From: Prevotellaceae bacterium
GTDB taxonomy: Bacteria > Bacteroidota > Bacteroidia > Bacteroidales > UBA932
NCBI GenBank assembly: GCA_031259655.1
Contig: JAIRLF010000124.1
Coordinates: forward strand, 1-7,966
Reading direction: 5' to 3'
DNA: 7,966 nt
In this document: positions 1-7,295 of the stretch, piece after piece
How positions within the stretch are numbered: position 1 is the first letter of the stretch
How the letters are laid out: each line of letters begins with the position of its first letter
Position numbers and translations under genes: made by a program
Notes under the pieces: model-generated
Databases searched by the model: none
What the model was told of the DNA's origin: nothing
Seen by the model: the letters and a program-made list of their open reading frames with translations, nothing else

Positions 1-158
1 CAAAGTGGATATTTCCGCAACAATATGAAAAAATTTGAAATATTTTTCCGATAGTTAAACGACAGTATTTCAAGACTAAGCTACTCTCGTTAACAAAAAA
101 AAATTAAATTATTAAATATTTTTGACATTTTTGATACATCAATGTTAAAAATTATTAT

Positions 159-166
159 TACTTTTG
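159..166 (+). promoter_or_regulatory. Candidate Bacteroidota -7 promoter element
   Basis: TACTTTTG matches the Bacteroidota -7 consensus TAnnTTTG at every fixed position. It is followed by GC, and an A-tract-rich stretch (95-130) precedes it. The expected -33 TTTG is not at the usual distance: the nearest, at 130-133, is 25 bases away instead of about 19-21. A near-palindrome TTGAT-AC-ATCAA (131-142) covers the expected -33 zone and might be an operator. A second full -7 match lies at 117-124 (TATTTTTG), so chance matches in this AT-rich DNA are a real concern. If active, the promoter would give the susC-like gene an untranslated leader of nearly 600 bases that carries the dinucleotide tract. 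Confidence 0.35.
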
Positions 167-287
167 CGACGGAATTTGTAATGAAAAAATAGAAATATTA
201 TGTGGAGTATTGGTTCTAATATAAATCTCGAAAAATTTGAAGAAAATCTTCAAATAAGAGGTATTTTCATACACTTTGGCACGATTT

Positions 288-336
<49 letters not shown>

Positions 337-342
337 AATTTC

Positions 343-356
343 TTGCGTTCACGCAA
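343..356. promoter_or_regulatory. Operator-like palindrome TTGCGT-TC-ACGCAA
   Basis: Two perfect 6-bp inverted arms are separated by two bases, starting eight bases after the end of the dinucleotide tract. The shape is that of a binding site for a dimeric regulator such as a LacI- or GntR-type repressor. No regulator gene is visible in the window, so this is a structural call only. As RNA the two-base loop would be too tight for a good hairpin, which favours a DNA-level site if it has any function. Confidence 0.4.
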
Positions 357-420
357 AACGACAAATCTCAAGTCGCGGATATTTTACCATAATAGTTCAA
401 AAAATCGGAAAGCGAATTTT

Positions 421-468
421 TCGGCATATCCGGTCTCGGCATATCCGGTTAAAATTCACATATCCTGT
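421..468. repeat. Tandem 14-bp repeats with a degenerate third half-copy
   Basis: TCGGCATATCCGGT occurs at 421-434 and again, identical, at 436-449, a 15-base period with one C between the copies. A related CATATCCTGT lies at 459-468 and matches CATATCCGGT in nine of ten positions. The core ATATCCG also appears inverted as CGGATAT at 376-382. Iterated motifs upstream of an operon are typical of cooperative regulator binding, but the period is longer than one helical turn. Two exact copies are too few for a CRISPR array, and the spacer is a single base. Confidence 0.6.
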
Positions 469-480
469 CACATATATCGA

Positions 481-505
481 AAATTCAAATCACGTGAAAT
501 TCAAA
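481..505. promoter_or_regulatory. TCACGTGA palindrome flanked by direct repeats
   Basis: The perfect 8-bp palindrome TCACGTGA (490-497) sits between two copies of AAATTCAAA (481-489 and 497-505; the last base of the palindrome is shared with the second copy). The shorter AAATTCA also occurs at 452-458, giving three copies within about 50 bases just after the tandem repeats. This could be a regulator binding region, but the sequence alone names no regulator and AT-rich DNA produces short repeats by chance. Confidence 0.3.
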
Positions 506-568
506 CAATAAACAAATAACTATGTATAAACATTTAAAATTATGAGACCAAGAATAGACACATCGTAA

Positions 569-646
569 CAGTTAGACAACTGAAAAAAATGAGGCTACAG
601 TTTTACTGATAGCGCGGACGCTACACTTTTGCTCAGGCAAAAAGTG
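569..646 (+). promoter_or_regulatory. Cluster of small hairpins in the susC-like leader
   Basis: Four inverted repeats follow one another. CAGTT (569-573) pairs with AACTG (578-582). GCTACAGT (594-601) pairs with ACTG (605-608) and, past a bulged A609, TAGC (610-613). TAGCG (610-614) pairs with CGCTA (619-623) around a CGGA loop. CACTTTTGC (624-632) pairs with GCAAAAAGTG (637-646) around TCAG with one bulged A. Several arms compete: TAGC can pair with either GCTA, and AACTG can pair with CAGTT at 569 or at 598. No uridine tract directly follows the last hairpin, so it is not a clean intrinsic terminator. Alternatives are a structured 5' leader, an RNA regulator target, or a dispersed repeat element. 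Confidence 0.45.
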
Positions 647-753
647 ATTTGAAAATAAATTTTTAACCGAACAGTCGAGAAGACAAAAATAAAATAATCG
701 AAATTCTTGATGTTCATCTTTATTCAAAATTATAATTTAAAATATGAAATTTT

Positions 754-3700
754 ATGTATTCTAAAATTAAGGAATTAAAAAAGAGGCGGGCAATAGTTTT
801 TTATCTTTTGCTTCCGCTATTTTTCCTGAGTGTGAATCTAAATGCACAAAACCTCACATTCAAAGGAAAAGTTGTTGATTCGGACGGCAATCCGTTGCCG
901 GGAACAGCTGTAATAATTAAAGGAACAACCACGGGTGTAGCCACCAACGATGAAGGCGACTATACCATATTAAATGTTCCGGCAGGCAGCATACTCGAAT
1001 TTAAAGTTGTGGGGTTTGTGACGCAGGAGCTTAGAGCTACTGCCGAAAACACCACAAAAGTTATCATCATGGTAGAAGAAGCGGAATCGTTGGACGACGT
1101 TACCGTCGTGGCGTTCGGCACTCAGAAAAAAGCCACGGTGATTGCTTCTGTTGAAACAGTGAATGTATCTTCGCTGAAAGTTCCGGCATCGAACCTCACC
1201 AGCGCTTTCGCCGGCAGGATTCCCGGAATCATCTCGTATCAGACCTCGGGAGAGCCGGGAGCTGATAATGCTCAGTTTTTTGTACGTGGTGTTACAACCT
1301 TCGGTACAGGTAAAATCGACCCGCTGATTTTGATTGACGGATTCGAAGCCTCTAACGACGATTTGGCGCGTCTGCAACCCGATGATGTGGAAAGTTTTTC
1401 GGTGTTGAAAGACGCTTCAGCAACATCGGTTTATGGAGCCAGAGGCGCAAACGGTATCATCATGGTAAATACGAAAACAGGAACCGAAGGCGCTGTGAGA
1501 ATCAATGCCCGTGTTGATACGCACGTTGCAACGCCAAGTAAAACGCAGGATTATGTCGACGCAATCACTTACATGCGAATGTATAACGAAGCGCGCATAA
1601 CTCGGAATCCACTTATGGGAATTTATTATGACGAACAAAAAATCCAATCGACCATGCGTGGCGAGAATCCCATGATTTATCCCAATGTGGACTGGTACAA
1701 AACCCTGTTTAATTCGGCGACAGTCAATACGAAAGCCAACCTGAACGTCTCGGGAGGCGGCAAAGTCGCCACTTATTACGTCGCAGGTGGTTACGACAAG
1801 GAGACCGGTCTGTTGAAAGTGGATAACCGGAATAATTTCAGCAACAATATCGACATCAATCGCTTCCATTTGCGAAACAATGTCATATTCAAACTCTCGT
1901 CTTCGACCACTTTGGATACACGCTTGCAGGCTCGTTACGAAAAATATTCGGGACCGTACACTTCCGCCAACGACATATTCGGCTCGGTGATGAATTCCAA
2001 TCCTGTTGATTTTCCGGCTATATATGAGCCCGACGAAGCAAACCTGCTCACTACTCATACGCTGTTCGGCAATACTTTCATCGACGGTGGCTTAAAAGGC
2101 AATCCATACGCCGACATGGTTTCCGGATATTCGACGAAAGACGAAAGCAATGTGACGGTTATGGCTACTTTGATGCAGGATTTCGACTTCCTTATTAAGG
2201 GATTGAAAGCTCAGGCGAAATTTTCGGTCAACACTTGGAGCAACTACAAACAGTCGAGGGGGTATACTCCTTATTATTACGACATAGAATCGTACAATCA
2301 GGTAACGCAAAAATACGTGCTGCTCCTTCTGAACGAAGACTGGGGAAATCCCTTAATGTCCAATGTGATTACGGAACATCAATCCACAGCGCACTATTAC
2401 TACGAAGGCAGGTTGAACTGGGACAGGACTTTCGGCAAAAACACATTGAGCGCAATGATGGTAGGCAGAGCCGAAGAAATACTGTTGACTACCGACAACA
2501 CTTCCGACAGCAACGTTATTCTACTCGGCAGCGGCAATGTTGCTTCTATCTACGAATCGTTACCCGAACGCAATGTTGGCTTGTCGGGCAGGTTTTCGTA
2601 CGATTACGACAGTCGCTACCGCGCCGAAGTATCGTTTGGGTACAACGGTTCCGAAAAGTTCACCGGCAAAAACCGTTTCGGGTTTTTCCCTTCGCTGGGT
2701 CTTGCATGGACGGTTTCGAACGAATCGTTTATGGAACCGCTGTCGAACGTTATCAGCAACCTGAAATTGAGATTCACTTACGGCAAAGTGGGTAACGACG
2801 CTATTGCCGGACGGGGTGGACGTTTCTGGTTTCTTTCGGACGTAGCTTACGGCAGTTATTCGGATCAGGAATTTTTATCCGACGGTTACCGCTGGGGCGA
2901 ATCTTTCACTACCTCATATCGCGGATATAAGGTGAACCGTTATGCCAACCCCGATATTACCTGGGAAACTTCGGATATCTACAACTACGCATTCGAACTG
3001 GGACTGTTTAAGGACTTTAACTTCCAGATAGAATATTTCAAAAATATCAGGGACAATATCTATATGGTGCGGCAAAACTTCGCGGCTACTTCCGGTTTGA
3101 CAGCCGAAGTGAGCGGCAATGTAGGCAAAGCCGAATCGCACGGTATCGACGCCTCCTTAGACATTCAGCATTCGTTCAACAAGGATTTCTGGGTTACCGG
3201 TCGTGTAAACTTCACTTATTCGGTGAACAAGTATCTCGAATTGGACGAGCCGCAGTATCCCGACAGATATTTGTCGCAGATAGGGCGTAACATCAACCTG
3301 CAGAAGGGACTGATAGCCGAGCGACTGTTTGTTGACGATACGGAAATAGCCAACGCTCCCAAACAGGATTTCGGGAACTACGGAGCCGGCGATATTAAAT
3401 ATACCGACGTCAACGGCGATGGTGTAGTGAACACAAACGACATGGTTTATATGGGATTGCCGAGCGTCCCGGAAATACAGTACGGATTCGGTTTGTCTAC
3501 AGGATACAAGAACTGGGATTTCTCGTTCTTCTTCAGTGGAAATGCGCGCGTTTCCTTCTATATTGCGCCGGAAAAGATAGCTCCGCTTGTAGGCAGGCGG
3601 AACGCCCTGTCGATTGTAGGTACCGATTACTGGACAGAAACAGACCCCGACGTACATTCGTTCTGGCCTCGTTTATCGACAGACCCCATAACAAACAACA

Positions 3701-3939
3701 CGCAAGCTTCCTCATGGTGGATGCGCGACGGCAGTTTCCTGCGTCTGAAACAGTTGGAGTTGGGTTACAGTTTCGGCGAATTAGATAAGGTGAGGATTAA
3801 AAACCTGAGAGGATATTTAAGCGTAGAAAACCTGTTTCTAATCAGTCCCTTCAAACTTTGGGACCCCGAAATGGGCGACAACGGTCTGGGATATCCTATT
3901 CAGAGACGTTTCAACCTTGGTATTCAAGTATCATTTTAA
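754..3939 (+). CDS. SusC/RagA-family TonB-linked outer-membrane transporter
   Basis: This 1061-residue protein is a TonB-dependent barrel that imports oligosaccharides across the outer membrane together with its SusD partner. A Sec signal peptide has a basic N-region (Lys-rich, residues 4-12), a hydrophobic core (13-27) and probable cleavage after Ala31. A carboxypeptidase-regulatory-like domain follows (about 34-108), then a TonB-box-like DDVTVVAFG (114-122), the plug (about 125-243) with the SusC/RagA signature KDASATSVYGARGANG (219-234), and a long beta-barrel ending in the terminal Phe needed for barrel assembly. An extracellular-loop-type acidic motif DVNGDGVVNTND (885-896) resembles a calcium loop and is common in the family. 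No STN domain precedes the regulatory-like domain. An in-frame TGA at 745-747 makes ATG754 the first possible start. No Shine-Dalgarno is visible, as usual in Bacteroidota. Length is normal and there is no frameshift. The substrate cannot be read from the sequence. Confidence 0.97.
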   Translation: MYSKIKELKKRRAIVFYLLLPLFFLSVNLNAQNLTFKGKVVDSDGNPLPGTAVIIKGTTTGVATNDEGDYTILNVPAGSILEFKVVGFVTQELRATAENTTKVIIMVEEAESLDDVTVVAFGTQKKATVIASVETVNVSSLKVPASNLTSAFAGRIPGIISYQTSGEPGADNAQFFVRGVTTFGTGKIDPLILIDGFEASNDDLARLQPDDVESFSVLKDASATSVYGARGANGIIMVNTKTGTEGAVRINARVDTHVATPSKTQDYVDAITYMRMYNEARITRNPLMGIYYDEQKIQSTMRGENPMIYPNVDWYKTLFNSATVNTKANLNVSGGGKVATYYVAGGYDKETGLLKVDNRNNFSNNIDINRFHLRNNVIFKLSSSTTLDTRLQARYEKYSGPYTSANDIFGSVMNSNPVDFPAIYEPDEANLLTTHTLFGNTFIDGGLKGNPYADMVSGYSTKDESNVTVMATLMQDFDFLIKGLKAQAKFSVNTWSNYKQSRGYTPYYYDIESYNQVTQKYVLLLLNEDWGNPLMSNVITEHQSTAHYYYEGRLNWDRTFGKNTLSAMMVGRAEEILLTTDNTSDSNVILLGSGNVASIYESLPERNVGLSGRFSYDYDSRYRAEVSFGYNGSEKFTGKNRFGFFPSLGLAWTVSNESFMEPLSNVISNLKLRFTYGKVGNDAIAGRGGRFWFLSDVAYGSYSDQEFLSDGYRWGESFTTSYRGYKVNRYANPDITWETSDIYNYAFELGLFKDFNFQIEYFKNIRDNIYMVRQNFAATSGLTAEVSGNVGKAESHGIDASLDIQHSFNKDFWVTGRVNFTYSVNKYLELDEPQYPDRYLSQIGRNINLQKGLIAERLFVDDTEIANAPKQDFGNYGAGDIKYTDVNGDGVVNTNDMVYMGLPSVPEIQYGFGLSTGYKNWDFSFFFSGNARVSFYIAPEKIAPLVGRRNALSIVGTDYWTETDPDVHSFWPRLSTDPITNNTQASSWWMRDGSFLRLKQLELGYSFGELDKVRIKNLRGYLSVENLFLISPFKLWDPEMGDNGLGYPIQRRFNLGIQVSF

Positions 3940-3960
3940 CAATTTAAATACGATATTATT

Positions 3961-5979
3961 ATGAATAAAATATTAAAAACATTATTTTTGGCAATCGGGT
4001 TGTTCTATTGTGCGTCATGTACGGATTATCTTGACGTAGTACCCGATAACGTGCTGACGGTAGAAGATATTTTCGCTACCCGTAAAGATGCAATCCAAGC
4101 TTTGGCTAATGCATACAGTTATCTGCCGCATTACGATGCAACACATTCGACCCCATGGATGCTGGGGGACGAATATGTAGGCAATGTCAACTTGAATTAT
4201 GACGAGGATAACGATAAACTTCGCGCTATCCGCATTATGCGTGATTTGCAGGTAACCGGAAACCCTGTTTTGGGTTATTGGTCGGGGACAGGCGGAGTTA
4301 AATCGCTGTATCAGGGAATAAACCAAACAAACATTTTCCTTGCAAATATCGATTTGGCAGCCGATATGGACGAAACAACAAGAAAAGACTGGGCTGCTCA
4401 GGTGAAATTTCTGAAAGCGTACTATCATTTCCTCTTGCTGCAACATTACGGTCCGATTGTACTGTCAGACCAGGTGATTTCGCCCGAAGAAACCGATGAA
4501 GAAATCATGTTTCCGAAAAGAAGGAAGATTGACGAGTGTTTCGATTTCATCATCAAACTGCTTAACGAGGCGATTCCGGATTTGCGAGCTACAACGACGG
4601 AAAGCGACTACGGACAGGTAAACAAGTCGATAGCAACAGCCATCAAGGCGAGGATAATGGTTACGCGGGCGCGGCCTTTCTTCAACGGCAATCAAACTAT
4701 CTTCGGCGATTTTTACGATTCCGACGGGCAACATTTCTTCCCGCAGCAAGAGAGTAAGGAAAAATGGCAGGAAGCAATTACTGCTATTAACGAAGCCATC
4801 GCCACATGCACTGCAAACGGATTCGGCATCTACAAGTACCCGGCATCGAAATTGTTGATGAACGCCGATACGGCGGATGCGAGAGTTGCGCCGGAAAGAA
4901 TGCAAATTCTGTACGACCTTCGCTATATGCCGGTTGACCCCTGGAACAACGAAATAATCTGGGGTTATTCGAACATGGAACAGTTTTCGTGGTACGACAA
5001 TTACGAACGCTGGCTTGATATTCAGACTGCCGCTACTCCCAAAGTGCCTCCCAAACCGATTTATTCGGGCGAAGGCGAATTTGAAGCCAAAGGCAACGTC
5101 TTCGGTTCGGGCAACTGGCTGGCGGCAAGCTATGCTATGGAAGAACGGTTCTATACCGAAAACGGGTTGCCCATAGATCAGGACCTTACTTTTGATATAG
5201 ATAACAGGTACGAAATCGTTACGACTCCCGGCATCGAAGACCCCGAATATACAGATATCGCCGGCATTATGCAGCCAGGAATGCAGACGGTCAAGTTGCA
5301 TTTGAACCGCGAACTCCGTTTCTACACAAGTTTAGCCGTAGCGGGAAGCTATTTCAGAGCGCAACGATACCGCATAAACGCGACAATGTTTAACGGACAG
5401 GACTGTGGACAGGGAATAGGACAGCGTCCCGGGGAATGTTTCTTTATTACAGGTATAGGTCACCAAAAATTCGTACATCCTCAGTCGAGCGGCGGATGGT
5501 CGTTCCGTACTACGTTTTTCCCGTATCCGATTATCCGTATGGCGGATTTGTATTTGCTGAAGGCGGAAGCCTTGAACGAATATTCGGGACCCTCGCAGGA
5601 GGTTTACGACGCACTGAATGTAGTGCGTAGCAGGGCAGGCGTTCCGGATATCGAAACAGTGTGGTCGGACCCGACTCTTGCACGTACTGTTAACAAACAT
5701 ACCGACCAGTTAGGTTTGCGTGAGATTATCCTGCAGGAAAGAGGCATCGAACTTGCTTTCGAAGGAAGCCGCTACTGGGACATGGTAGGTTACAAACAGG
5801 CTGTAACCGAATTTTCGAAACCGATTATGGGATGGAACGCCGGCGGCTCAACTGCGCAAACGTTCTTCAATCGCGGAAGTATAGAGACCCGGAGATTTAC
5901 TCCGACAAGCTATCTCTGGCCTATTGATTTGAAAGAAATGAATGTCAATTCGAACATGATACAAAATCCGGGCTGGTAA
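3961..5979 (+). CDS. RagB/SusD-family surface glycan-binding lipoprotein
   Basis: This 672-residue lipoprotein would bind glycan at the cell surface and form the hinged lid on the SusC-like barrel encoded 21 bases upstream. A short signal peptide ends at lipidated Cys20, followed by the family-typical start CTDYLDVVPDN. The N-terminal SusD-like region carries TPR-type helices, including FLKAYYHFLLLQHYGP (about 150-165). The C-terminal SusD/RagB domain shows RMADLYLLKAEAL (526-538), the signature QERGIELAFEGSRYWD (592-607) and the classical ending YLWPIDLKEMN...QNPGW (651-672), so the protein is complete. It is somewhat longer than many SusD proteins of roughly 500-600 residues; the extra length seems to lie in the middle (about 290-450), where loops often shape the ligand site. 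Ligand-contacting aromatics cannot be assigned without a structural model. Confidence 0.96.
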   Translation: MNKILKTLFLAIGLFYCASCTDYLDVVPDNVLTVEDIFATRKDAIQALANAYSYLPHYDATHSTPWMLGDEYVGNVNLNYDEDNDKLRAIRIMRDLQVTGNPVLGYWSGTGGVKSLYQGINQTNIFLANIDLAADMDETTRKDWAAQVKFLKAYYHFLLLQHYGPIVLSDQVISPEETDEEIMFPKRRKIDECFDFIIKLLNEAIPDLRATTTESDYGQVNKSIATAIKARIMVTRARPFFNGNQTIFGDFYDSDGQHFFPQQESKEKWQEAITAINEAIATCTANGFGIYKYPASKLLMNADTADARVAPERMQILYDLRYMPVDPWNNEIIWGYSNMEQFSWYDNYERWLDIQTAATPKVPPKPIYSGEGEFEAKGNVFGSGNWLAASYAMEERFYTENGLPIDQDLTFDIDNRYEIVTTPGIEDPEYTDIAGIMQPGMQTVKLHLNRELRFYTSLAVAGSYFRAQRYRINATMFNGQDCGQGIGQRPGECFFITGIGHQKFVHPQSSGGWSFRTTFFPYPIIRMADLYLLKAEALNEYSGPSQEVYDALNVVRSRAGVPDIETVWSDPTLARTVNKHTDQLGLREIILQERGIELAFEGSRYWDMVGYKQAVTEFSKPIMGWNAGGSTAQTFFNRGSIETRRFTPTSYLWPIDLKEMNVNSNMIQNPGW

Positions 5980-6008
5980 TTATTGTTTAATTAATAAAAT
6001 TTAATAAG

Positions 6009-7283
6009 ATGAATAATATTAAAACATATTTAAAGTATTTGAGTTTATGCGCTTTGGTTGTGGCTTTTTTCGGCGCCTGCGAAGAAGGAGGGCGTTTCAA
6101 AATGAGCTCGGACGACAATGTTCCGCCGGCTCCGCCAACCGAGTTGAGTTCGAAAGCGCTAAACGGAGGTATTCGGATTTATTATAAAATTCCGAAAGAC
6201 GAAGACCTGATGAGTATAGAAGCGAAATACGGCGACAACATATTTGCCGTTTCGTTCTATACGGATTCCATTGATGTAAAGGGACTGTTCGAGTTAAAGG
6301 AATATACTATAGAGGTATATGCGGTAGATAAGGCAGGCAACAAGTCGCAGCCGGTAGAGATAAGGGATACTCCGCTCGAATCGGCTATCTCGAAAATCGC
6401 GAAGACATTCAATGTGCTTCCCGGATTCAACGGCTTTGTTATCAACTGGAGAAATGAAATGGAGGAAACAGTTAGTATTTTCGCCGAATACGAATTTACG
6501 CAGAATGGAGTGAAACGCGAACTGCTTACCGTATTTTCCTCGAACGACACCTTAGGATTTGCAATAGTAGGCGACCTGGTGTTGGGCGTAAACGAACAGG
6601 TGAAAGTGAAAGTAAGCGCAGGCGACAACTACAACAATCGCACGGAAGCCGTCGACAAGGGTTCGCTGACATTATTGTATGACGAAGAAATCATCCATTT
6701 CGACGAAGACGGTAAAAACCTCTGGAGTTATCCGGTGCCATTTTATGAACCTCCTTTCGGAGGCGGCGTAGTGCAAGCATGGGGAGATGCCATGGATGGC
6801 AGAACCGAATGTTTTATCGACGGTATCATCGACGACGCGCCCGGCTCTTACAATTATACCTTCATCAGTGGAGACGACGGCAATGTAATTCCCTGGAACT
6901 TCCTGATAGACCTTGGCGATTATTACGAACTGAGCAGGGTGATTGTACATGCGCGTCATGGAGGAGAAGTCGGAAAACGAGGACAGTATTTTTCCGGAGA
7001 CGATGTTGGTATATTTGCTACATATTATTGGGACGAGGAACTCGAAGACTGGGTACAGACAGGAATATATAAAAACCCGATGCCCGAAGGAAACCTGTCC
7101 GATTTGCAATGGTACAGACTCGGCAAAGCCGGACACATGCATTATCTGTATCCGTACGACCCGAAATTTACAAAACCGGTGCGCTGGTTCAGGTTCGAGT
7201 GTAGAAACAGTTTCGATAGCAACTACACTGCGGGACCTCCTGTATGCGTGTCCGAATTAAGATTATTTTCGAAACCCAAATAA
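6009..7283 (+). CDS. DUF4959-DUF5126-DUF5000 domain surface lipoprotein
   Basis: This 424-residue lipoprotein has a signal peptide ending FFGAC, with lipidated Cys24 followed by EE. Acidic residues just after the cysteine resemble the surface-export signal of Bacteroidota lipoproteins. A first beta-sandwich-like module (about 37-122, DUF4959-like) starts after VPPAPP and ends with YTIEVYAVDKAGNKSQPVE (99-117). A second (about 126-228, DUF5126-like) includes AEYEFTQNGV (159-168). The C-terminal part (about 245-424, DUF5000-like) resembles discoidin-type carbohydrate-binding folds, with FLIDLGDYYELSRVIVHAR (298-316) and a closing WFRFE...SELRLFSK segment. In PULs, proteins of this build are accessory surface glycan-binding proteins. 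No catalytic motif is seen. It starts 29 bases after the susD-like gene, so co-transcription is likely. The family assignment is from recalled sequence patterns, not a search, and the glycan ligand is unknown. Confidence 0.88.
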   Translation: MNNIKTYLKYLSLCALVVAFFGACEEGGRFKMSSDDNVPPAPPTELSSKALNGGIRIYYKIPKDEDLMSIEAKYGDNIFAVSFYTDSIDVKGLFELKEYTIEVYAVDKAGNKSQPVEIRDTPLESAISKIAKTFNVLPGFNGFVINWRNEMEETVSIFAEYEFTQNGVKRELLTVFSSNDTLGFAIVGDLVLGVNEQVKVKVSAGDNYNNRTEAVDKGSLTLLYDEEIIHFDEDGKNLWSYPVPFYEPPFGGGVVQAWGDAMDGRTECFIDGIIDDAPGSYNYTFISGDDGNVIPWNFLIDLGDYYELSRVIVHARHGGEVGKRGQYFSGDDVGIFATYYWDEELEDWVQTGIYKNPMPEGNLSDLQWYRLGKAGHMHYLYPYDPKFTKPVRWFRFECRNSFDSNYTAGPPVCVSELRLFSKPK

Positions 7284-7295
7284 AATTAAGTAAGT

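Noticed and set aside
1..54. C-terminal tail of an upstream plus-strand gene.
   Set aside because: All three frames are open at the window edge and end within 54 bases, so the data cannot distinguish a real tail from chance.
421..449. CRISPR-like repeat array.
   Set aside because: Only two exact 14-bp copies with a one-base spacer; no spacer-length unique sequences and no cas genes.
624..646. Intrinsic transcription terminator.
   Set aside because: The stem is followed by ATTTGAAAATAAA and not a continuous T run, and the stem is AT-rich with a bulge.
744..764. Six-codon upstream frame (MKFYVF) overlapping the susC-like start.
   Set aside because: Very short, in AT-rich DNA, with no sign of conservation or a regulatory codon pattern; translational coupling cannot be argued from sequence alone.
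970..7142. Many open frames of 60-278 codons on the minus strand and in other plus-strand frames inside the four genes.
   Set aside because: They lie wholly within strongly supported SusC, SusD and lipoprotein genes, show no recognisable domains or signal peptides, and are explained as shadow frames of these genes.
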